Origin: Gnetum montanum
Lineage: Eukaryota; Streptophyta; Gnetopsida; Gnetales; Gnetaceae
NCBI GenBank assembly: GCA_015680685.1
Contig: MNCI01010409.1
Coordinates: 86,112 to 150,111 of the forward strand
DNA: 64,000 nt
Direction of reading: 5' to 3'
Shown here: positions 56,731 to 64,000 of the stretch, in pieces
Numbering within the stretch: the first letter of the stretch is position 1
Layout of the letters: the number at the start of each line of letters is the position of its first letter
The notes under the pieces: model-generated
Told to the model about the DNA's origin: nothing
Database searches by the model: none
Seen by the model: the letters and a program-made list of their open reading frames with translations, nothing else
Made by a program: the position numbers and the translations under genes

Positions 56731-57540
56731 TGATAGGATGTGATATCACATGCGCCATGATATCGCATCCCCTACGATATCGCGTACGCAATATCGTGGT
56801 GCGCCACCAAGTCTATAAATAAGAGGCAACTCTCCCTTATTTCTAAGTTTAGGTCTAAACCGTAGTGAAACTCTGGCAGTTTTTCGTCTCTAGAGATAGA
56901 ATAATTTCCATGTGCTCGCAGTAGAAGCTCCAAAGTGAACGGATCTTTATTCGAGCAAATATTGTACCTGAACACAAGTTTTTGTACGAAAATAAAGATG
57001 AACTTCTTGGATAAACCTTGCAGTGCATGGACTAGGCTAAATAGGACTTTATTTACTGTTATTTATTGTTCATCATTTAAATGCTTTGTTAGTAATTAAA
57101 TCTCTCTCAACCCTTCTCCCATAGTAAATTGCATTCAGTATGACTGCTTCGAGCATGTGCGTTACGCTTGGTGATCCTAGTAACGAATAGAATTTGGTAA
57201 CCAATGTTGCATTGGTTCAGGGTGTGAATGGTAAGTAGGAATGGATGCTGATGTTAGGTTAATTAAGGATTAGTTAGTTAGTTAAAGTTAGTTAATTAGT
57301 CTCTTCACCCTTCACCTCATTAGCATAGGAGATAAACAGAAAAGATATAAAAATCACATACCTTAGACTTACTTAACCATACAATCGTGACAAATACAAG
57401 TAAGTCTGGGAAGACAATGAATGATTAACCTTAAGTGTTCCATGAGGCATGTAGGCACTTAGTTTTTGGAGCTCTACCATATCGTGTGTGTAACACTCGT
57501 ATTCGTATGGTTGAGTGTAGAGGTACCTTGCCACTCATCA
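56731..57540 (+). repeat. 3' LTR of element E
   Basis: 810 bases, TGATAGGATG to ACTCATCA. The U3 has GTGATATCACATGCGCC, ATGATATCGCATCC, ACGATATCGCGTACGC and CAATATCGTGG before TATAAATAAGAGG (about 56,815). Confidence 0.9.
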
Positions 57541-58628
57541 ATTTCTTTTGAGTAATTCTTATATGATTGGATTAGTAATCAATCTCAAAACCCAAAAAGT
57601 AATTGAGTATGCCAAGATCCAACATTTCAAATTTTTATTTTTACTAACATGTAACCTCTTAGATTAGACCTTGTTACTTCCTAATGATAATAATATCATC
57701 AACATATAAAATAAATATAACAACCCTCCCTAATTCTTTAGTTGAATAAATATAGAGATTGACATTTGCATCTACTCTTTTGGACCTTTAATTCCATAAA
57801 TAATCATCAAACTTTATGTATCATTATCAGGGAGCCTATTTCAAATTGTACAAGAACTTCTTTAGTCTACAAACATAATTTTGACAAGTAAATTTCATAA
57901 AACTTTTATGTTAGTACATAAATATCTCTTCTTTCAAATCTCTATTCAAAAAATCATACTTAAGATCTAATTAATATAGCTTTCAACCATAAGTACTTGC
58001 AATAAAAGCATAATTCTTATGGATCTTTGCTTCATGGTTGGGGTTAAAGCCCCTTTATAATTTGTCTTTATGTCATGCACAACCTTTTACAACTAGTCAT
58101 GCCTTATACTTATCAATGATACTATTGGATTTTCTTTTGATCTTGAACACCCACCTACATGGTAACACTTTATGAGATTTGGTAAGCTTGATAAATTTCA
58201 ATGTTTTTTTATTTTTAATCATGTCAAAATATATTCTCATTACTTTTATCTACTCTTCATTCTTAAGTACATCTTGCACATTCACAAGTTCACTCATTTT
58301 AAATATCTCTTCCGAATTAGTCAATTCAAAGTGATCTTGCACAAAGAATACTTTTTCACTTCTTAGATGGTTTATTAGTAATTCATGAATGTGTTTCAAT
58401 ATACAATTTTAGGATGTTGAATGATATCATGATCCATGACAACTTTTATATCTACATTTTCTCTTAAGGAACTTTCAAATTGGCATCCTTATTTTATTAA
58501 AAGAAGGAGTTTTCACCTTTTACAAAAATCATTGCAAACGTGGTTGAATTTAAGAATATATAATTGAAAATCATATCTTTAGAATTTATAATCTCTTTAT
58601 TTTTTTTATTTCTCCTATTATTACTTAG
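57541..58628 (-). pseudogene. Copia reverse transcriptase remnant
   Basis: The minus strand shows, in order, PCRWVFKIKRKSN (RT entry), VVKGCA, DYLW, then the catalytic ILYVDDIIII and EMLDLGILNYFLGFEI followed by ITQKK at the element E junction. These match the conserved copia RT blocks W-V-F-K-hK, Y-V-D-D and hLG-x-h-x-Y-F-L-G-h-E. Several stops and shifts break the frame. The catalytic Y-V-D-D is intact. Confidence 0.75.
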
Positions 58629-58669
58629 TGATGAGTCATGTTTTGGTAGGGCGCTGATATTGGATATCC

Positions 58670-59233
58670 TAGTCCACCAAGAAAATGTGAAAAAATAAGG
58701 ACCTGCAGATTGAGGATTTGAAGGAGTACATGGTGTTAGCTAACCTTCATCATGTTAACCTACTCATGTTAACAGTAGGTTAGCCTAGAAATGAATTAGA
58801 ACAACAAGTAGTAGCCACTTATGCTTTATATGAGAAGGAGTTTGCAGATAGAAAAGATGTTCTACAAAAACTTCATGTGGCAAACTCAAAACTATAAATA
58901 ATTAAGGCTCGCTACCATGGGCAATGAGATGTAGCTTCAAACCTAGCCAAGAGACTAATAAATTATCATGAATTGAGAGAAAAGGCAAAGTATTTTAAGG
59001 AGGAATGGAGGTAGTTTGCAACGTGGAATGTGAAAGCCAATCAGATGTTCCCATAGTTGCCATGTTCGTGGGATGTACTAGCTCCAACACACATTAGATC
59101 ATCAGCCTTGATAATGCATGACCCAAGAACGGAGGAGGAGAAGTTGCAGGCACTTTTGAATTACAAATTGTAGAAGCCTAACAATAAAGAGAAGCAACCA
59201 ATGGAAGAGCCACCACCTTTGGGAACTACATAG
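58670..59233 (+). pseudogene. Passenger-gene 3' fragment in element H
   Basis: Coding similarity starts with DLQIEDLKEYMVLANLHH, then NELEQQVVATYALYEKEF, LHVANSKL, LPCSWDVLAPTHIRS, RTEEEKLQALL and a PPPLGTT end at TAG 59,231-59,233. It matches the end of the F copy nearly residue for residue and that of C more loosely. About seven stops, several at Gln or Trp positions of the F copy, and no obvious shifts. Confidence 0.75.
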
Positions 59234-59423
59234 CTTTCCCAATTTTGTTATTTTGTTTTACATGTCCATTTTCTTTTTGTAAAACACCACTGTGACATGA
59301 AATAGTCAGTTTGTGTGTCTAGTAGAGTCAATTAATAATCTCTTACCTTCCAAATATTTTGTAAAAAACTTGCTCCTAATTTTGTTTAACTCAAGGACGA
59401 GTTTTCATTTAGTCATGGAGGTA

Positions 59424-60284
59424 TGATGAGTCACATTTTGGTAGGGCTCCAATATTGGAGCCACATTATTGGGTATTTGATATTGGGGCACAACCTCTGA
59501 TGTTAGGGGTTCGATATTGCCTCATCCATGCTAGCCTATAAACAACACTTGGATACATGGTTTGGATATAGATTTTAGACATAGAGAAGGGAATAGATAG
59601 GTGTTAGTTTGTTTCTAGTGCATGCCCATAGTGTGATGTTAAGTGATTGTATAACATCCTTATTTGAATGTGATGTACTTGGACACATTACATGTTTGAC
59701 AATAAAGATTGAGATTACTTCCATCATTGCAACATCCACTTATCTTTATTATTATTAATTACTTAGATGATTATTATTTTCCTTAGTTAATGTTGATCAT
59801 TTATTGCTCTTTATTGCTTCTATCATCAAGCAGAATGAGTATGACTAATCACAAGCACTTAAGTGTAATTACTTGGTAACCTAGTAGTGTTATCGTTTGG
59901 TATGCCCAATAATGGTATGCTTGGTAATCCCATCGGGAGTTACACAATGTCCAAGGCATGTATGGAAGGTTAGGAACAGATACTCATTGTACGTAGGCTA
60001 GTTTAGACTTTACTTTTCATTGTTAATTAGATTAAATAATTAATTTCCTTATTATCATTAGGAGTAGCATAAGACCACAATAACATCAATTATCATATGC
60101 CTCACTTTGGACTAAACCATACGTGAAAAAGCTACCACTTCTCCAAGTGGGAAGATAATGAATTGTGATCAAGACATAACGATCTAGATGCCACAACTAG
60201 TCCCATCCATAAAATTCCACTAGATTGTGTATGAACACTTGTGATTTGTATGGTTGGGCATTAAGGGGTTCATGTTGCTCATCA
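59424..60284 (+). repeat. LTR of element H (LTR3)
   Basis: 861 bases, TGATGAGTCACATTTTGG to GCTCATCA. The TATA is CTATAAACAAC (about 59,538). A perfect palindrome CTCCAATATTGGAG lies at about 59,449-59,462, and TTTGATATTGGGG and TTCGATATTGCC precede the TATA. Confidence 0.85.
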
Positions 60285-61366
60285 CCTACTCAATTTGTAA
60301 AGTGTCTTTCTTTTTCAAGAAAATGTAATATATATCTAATATATCCTATGGGTCTTCAAACATAATAAAGCTTTAGTTTCAGATATCCTAACACTTGATA
60401 TGCTTTATTGATAAATAAATAATTGAGCAACAACCCAATCATGGCTTTGGGTCCAACTTTTCATGTTTTTCTTATGGAATATGTGTATAGCAAACTTTTC
60501 AAAATAGCTAAAGATGTGATATTGACACTACCTCTTGGTCAAGCTATTTGCATGTCAAATGTGTGTCCATTTAAAGTTGCAATTGGAACATGGTTAATGA
60601 TGTGAATTACATAATAAGCTACTTCTATTCAAAAATATTTAGACAATTGGGTGTTATGCATCATGCATCCAATCATATCCACAACAATGTGATTTTTTCT
60701 TTTTGTTACACTATTTTGTTGAGGAGAATAGGGTTCCATGTATTGTTGTTGCATTTTAGAATTATTACAAAACCAAGGAAACTCATGAAAGGCATATTCA
60801 CCTTCACCATTAGATCTTAAAATAGTAATTTTGTGATTCTTTTTATTTTTGACCAAATTCTTAAAATGTTTAAACTTCTCAAGCACTTGGGACTATTTGA
60901 CTAGCCCAGAGATCCAAGTTATATGAGTAAAGTCATCAATGAATAACACAAAGTACCACTCATTCCCCCTTCCTTGAGGAGTAAATGAATAGAAAACATC
61001 TAAGTGAATTAGCTCCAATGGTTGTTTCATCTTCATAAAACATGTTTGGGTAATAATAAATAATACGTCTTTCCTATTTTACAATTTTTGTAGTTCAAGT
61101 CCTTCACTTAGCCATCAAAGTAGGAAATAAAGGGATAAAATGGATGCAACTTATTTAATACATTTACATTTTCATACCCAAGTTTTAAGTGCCAATGCAT
61201 TAACTCATCTTGGTTTATACAATAGTACAGTTCAATGTGCTATTTTTTGGTGAAATCAACCATTAGATCATCTTACACTAATGTATAGATAAATATTAGT
61301 ATCATGGTAAACTTAGGAGAGTAGTATATATCATTTAACAAGAGATTATTAATTTTAATGTCCTTT
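60285..61366 (-). pseudogene. Copia integrase remnant
   Basis: The minus strand (60,886-60,630) reads FKHFKNLVKNKKNHKITILR, NGEGEYAFHEFPWFC and YSPQQNSVTKRKNHIVVDM. These match the copia integrase core (hRSDxGGEY, PxQNGVxERKN), with the second catalytic Asp lost in SNGEGEY and the Glu of GVxER changed to K. Downstream, HIINHVPIATLNG and a KAYQVLGY segment correspond to the copia integrase C-terminal part. The upstream part (61,366-60,890) is poorly preserved. The enzyme would have been inactive. Confidence 0.75.
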
Positions 61367-62323
61367 TGATGGGACACGATATCGCATGAGCCGCGATATC
61401 GCGTATGCGATGTCGCATCGTCCCCTGCAATATCACATACGCGATATCGCGGTCCGTCGCCATATCTATAAATAAGAGGCGACACTCCCCTTATTCCTTA
61501 TCCTAGGCTTAAAGTAGCAAAGATTTGGCGGATTGATCACCGCAGAGATAGATTATTTTCCATGTGCCTGCAGTAGGAGTCCCCAAGTGAACGGATCTTT
61601 ATTCAAGCAGCTTTGTACCTGAACGCAAGTTGTGTACGGCAATAAAGACGAGCTTTGTGGATAAACCTTGCAGTACATGGAATAGGTTTATTACCTGTTA
61701 TTTCCTACCTATTATTTATTACCTCCATTAGCACGGTATGAGTACGACTTGATTACAAGCATTTACAAATGTGTATGGTTAGTCAAGGAATTGGTTACTC
61801 ATCGTGATTAGTTTCTCTCACCCTTATCTCCTAGAACGTGTGATAAGTACGACTTGGTTATGAGAATTCAAGGATGTGTATGGTTAGCCGAGGAACATAT
61901 GCTTATCACACTTAGGTTAGTTAAATGCCTCAATACGACCACTTCGAGCACGTGTGTTACGTGTGGTGATCCTAGTAACAATTAGCGTTTGGTAGCCACA
62001 ATTGCATAGTTTAAGGTGTGTACGGTAAGTGGGAATGGATGCTGACGCTAGGGACTTAGTGCAGTAGTTAGAGTTAGACTTAGTTTCTCAACCCTTTCCT
62101 CGTAGTGCAAAAGACATAAATAGAAAATACCATAAAAATCATATACCTCAAACTTGCTTAACCATACACCGTGACACATACAAGCAAGCTTGGGAAGACA
62201 ACGATTAATTAACCCCAAGTGTTCCAAGCGGCATGTAGGCATTTAGTCTGCAGAGTTCGACCGGATCGTGCGTGCGACGCTCGTATTCGTATGGTTGAGT
62301 GTAGGGATACCCGCCACTCATCA
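61367..62323 (+). repeat. Solo LTR of the E/F family (LTR4) with perfect target duplication
   Basis: 957 bases, TGATGGGACACG to ACTCATCA, flanked by CCTTT at 61,362-61,366 and again at 62,324-62,328. Upstream of TATAAATAAGAGG (about 61,466) the U3 has five GATATCGC/GATGTCGC/AATATCAC words in about 75 bases. It lies between copia gag and integrase sequences. Confidence 0.95.
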
Positions 62324-63492
62324 CCTTTGTATTAAGAACTTATATTAACCATTTGTCATCAATCTCAACAAAATGGGGTTTCATTACTTTCTTAGAATTA
62401 AATGACAAGGACTTATTCCTTGTGAGATGGCGAGAGAAACCAGAAAGAATCAATATAGACTAAACCATTGTTAATATTATTAGTTATGGTTGCATTCAAG
62501 TCAACAAGAAGGAATTGGGAATTTGCATCATCATTCTTTCCAACACTTGCCTTTTGGTTTTAGGAAGATTTACCCTTATTATTATTATTAGAAATTTCTC
62601 TATGCTTTTTTGTCTTTGCATGTTCTCAACACAATTCGTGGCAATCTTTTTGTCATGTTGCTTGGTCATGATATTAGTTTCTGAATTCTTTCCATTATCG
62701 AAACAACGGTTTGTATCATGATTTCCCTCATAAATATGACAATATTGTGATGGTTGTCTCCACTTGTAGATAGTTTCCTTAGAGACCAATGCCTGCAACA
62801 AAGATTCATCACATTGTTCGAAATAGGCCTTTATTTTAACTTCTTCCTTGAGTACTTTGATGTACAACTTTGCAACCATACATGTTTTTCCATCATTCTT
62901 GACAATTTGATGAAATACTTCAAACGATAGTCGTAAAGCTTTCAATAAATAGAATTTAATTGTTTCTTCAAATGCCTAGGTATTTTCAACTTGCAATGTT
63001 GCTCATGAGGCTAAGACTTTCTTTACTAAAGGGGAGACTAGTTCTCTCTCCTTCAATTGCATANAATTGCATAGCATTGAGTTGATTTTTAACGGAGATA
63101 ATCTTTGATTCGTTCTTGACTTCAAAAGATAATTTCGTTCACATTTTCTATGCAAGATCCTTCTTAGTGACTAACTAAACATATTCTTTAGACATGTTTA
63201 GGCAAATTAGCATTTGCACCAAATGATTATTTTTGTCCACAATAGCATATAAAAAATGGTATCCTCTAGGCTATTTCCTCTTAGTAACATCTGCATCCAA
63301 ATCTTCTAAACATTAAAATTTGTTGTTGTAAGAACTTGACTTTCAAGAAGAGGCACACAAGCTTTAGGTCTTGTTATTGATGGTTCTAATTTATTGGCCT
63401 AAACAATCATAGGTTCAACAATAATATGAGAAGTTGATGTAGTTTTCTTCATCTTGGGGGTTAGGTTGGATATTCATACTCACCAACCAGTA
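62324..63492 (-). pseudogene. Copia gag remnant
   Basis: The 149-codon minus-strand frame (62,945-62,496) contains LRLSFEVFHQIVKN, then a zinc-knuckle-like CHIYEGNHDTNRCF, where one of the C-x2-C cysteines is now Y. Upstream (63,470-62,946) there is helical sequence with ERELVSPLVKKVLA. A single N at 63,064 sits inside a repeated AATTGCATA. The solo LTR cuts off the protease region. Gag would bind and package copia RNA. Confidence 0.65.
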
Positions 63493-63505
63493 TGCTCTGA
63501 TACCA
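63493..63505 (-). other. Copia primer-binding site (initiator tRNA-Met)
   Basis: The minus strand reads TGGTATCAGAGCA directly inside the LTR, an exact match to the usual plant copia primer site complementary to initiator tRNA-Met. Confidence 0.93.
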
Positions 63506-63878
63506 TGTTAGAAATGACAACAAAAAGTATCAATTGTAAACAAGTTCTTTTTCGTGGTGAGCACGATTGAATAGAATAAGGACTAAAAGCCCAAGGCAAT
63601 CTTCCAAGGATGTAAATGATGTATTGGTTAATGCAAAAGTTGAAATGCCTTAGTATTTAGCATACCAAGTGAAACAACATAATTATAACTACAAATATGA
63701 CTCTTCATAACATAATTAAGGGAAACAAATAATGAATATTTAACAACTCATAATCATAAATATCCATACATTACATAAATTATGAGAGTTATAACCCTAA
63801 ACATTACATCATAAGGTTACTAGTGGTACACAATTTGACTCACAAATCAACCAGTATTGGAAGTAATATTTCCTAACA
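63506..63878 (-). repeat. Copia 5' LTR
   Basis: 373 bases in minus orientation, beginning TGTTAGGAAATATT (63,878) and ending CATTTCTAACA (63,506), so it has TG...CA ends in a short TGTTA/TAACA inverted repeat. The primer site directly follows. The matching 3' LTR was not found in the window. Confidence 0.88.
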
Positions 63879-64000
63879 AAACCTTTATAAATAGCTAGTT
63901 GGGCCTACAATTGACCTAGATTTCAAAGCTATTTACACACAAGCCTTGGATGTTGCAAAGGATGAAACATTGCAAAAAAAAAAAAAAAAAAAAAAAAAAA
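63879..64000. other. Flank of the copia element and terminal poly-A
   Basis: About 95 bases of ordinary AT-rich sequence follow the LTR, then an uninterrupted run of A from 63,974 to the window end. The run may be a genomic A tract or a contig-end artefact. Confidence 0.6.

Larger units (their letters stand above)
50514..57540 (+). mobile_element. Element E: complete non-autonomous Ty3/gypsy element (gag and protease only)
   Basis: 7,027 bases with both LTRs, a tRNA-Asp type primer site, a gag-protease frame, the shared non-coding block, a remnant of the passenger gene, a purine tract and no RT, RNase H or integrase. Flanks are ATTTT (50,509-50,513) and ATTTC (57,541-57,545), a near-perfect 5-base target duplication within a copia RT. 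It would depend on an autonomous partner's enzymes. This fits the class described as terminal-repeat elements with a gag domain. Confidence 0.88.
58629..60284 (+). mobile_element. Element H: deletion derivative of the E/F family in copia
   Basis: A 41-base LTR start (58,629-58,669, TGATGAGTCATGTTTTGG) is fused directly to the 3' third of a passenger gene (58,670-59,233), then the purine tract and a full LTR (59,424-60,284). Everything between the 5' LTR start and the passenger gene is gone. Flanks CTTAG and CCTAC share three of five bases, a weak trace of a target duplication. It separates the copia integrase from RT. Confidence 0.8.

Noticed and set aside
63974-64000. Terminal poly-A as evidence of a retroposed mRNA or LINE/SINE
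   Set aside because: Nothing upstream looks like a LINE, SINE or processed gene, and the run is cut by the window end.

Overview
The window is plant nuclear DNA made almost entirely of nested, decayed LTR retrotransposons. The signs are Ty3/gypsy and Ty1/copia coding remnants, plant tRNA primer-binding sites (tRNA-Asp and initiator tRNA-Met types), TATAAATA promoters and canonical GT-AG introns. I see no intact host gene, rRNA, tRNA or CRISPR array. The sequence suggests a seed plant with a large, heavily methylated genome; the species cannot be told from it.

Layout. (1) 1-~8,195, minus strand: element A, Tat-like Ty3/gypsy, with leader, tandem array, gag and protease; on the plus strand (antisense to gag) lies the 3' part of a spliced passenger gene. 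(2) ~8,195-~22,906, plus: element B, a relative with gag, protease, RT, RNase H, a second archaeal-type RNase H and integrase. Between protease and RT it carries a full antisense passenger gene with its own TATA box and an FCP1-like phosphatase domain. (3) 22,907-28,282, plus: element C, 5'-truncated, with a sense passenger gene and a 3' LTR. (4) 28,283-31,139: deleted relative ending in an LTR. (5) 31,140-~38,100, plus: element D, another Tat-like pol (protease, aRNH, RT, gRNH, integrase), interrupted by a 735-base gap. (6) 38,107-40,627: solo LTR and a truncated minus-strand element (G). (7) ~40,628-63,878, minus: one Ty1/copia element of about 5.2 kb, split by element F (minus, 42,117-50,283), element E (plus, 50,514-57,540), deletion derivative H (plus, 58,629-60,284) and a solo LTR (61,367-62,323) with a perfect 5-base target duplication. 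The copia 5' LTR and primer site close the window.

The most interesting theme is passenger genes. Two Ty3 groups carry multi-exon, coiled-coil-rich genes unrelated to gag-pol. In A and B they are antisense, between protease and RT; in C, F and H they are sense, just before the 3' LTR. They have their own TATA promoters, and in C and F the sequence upstream of the passenger TATA uses the same short palindromic motifs as that element family's LTR U3. Different elements use different motifs (GATATCGC in E/F/solo LTRs; GTATAC and CATCGAC in C; TGCTACGCTA in B; GCGTGTAC-like in A; GTAGTTATAACTAC-like near D). This recalls transposons that encode their own sequence-specific anti-silencing factor, but that function is inference.

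Decay is mostly by nonsense changes at CAA, CAG and CGA codons without frame loss, as expected from cytosine deamination in methylated repeats. Assembly problems are visible: a 253-base inverted duplicate between two single-N joins, other single-N joins, and the gap.
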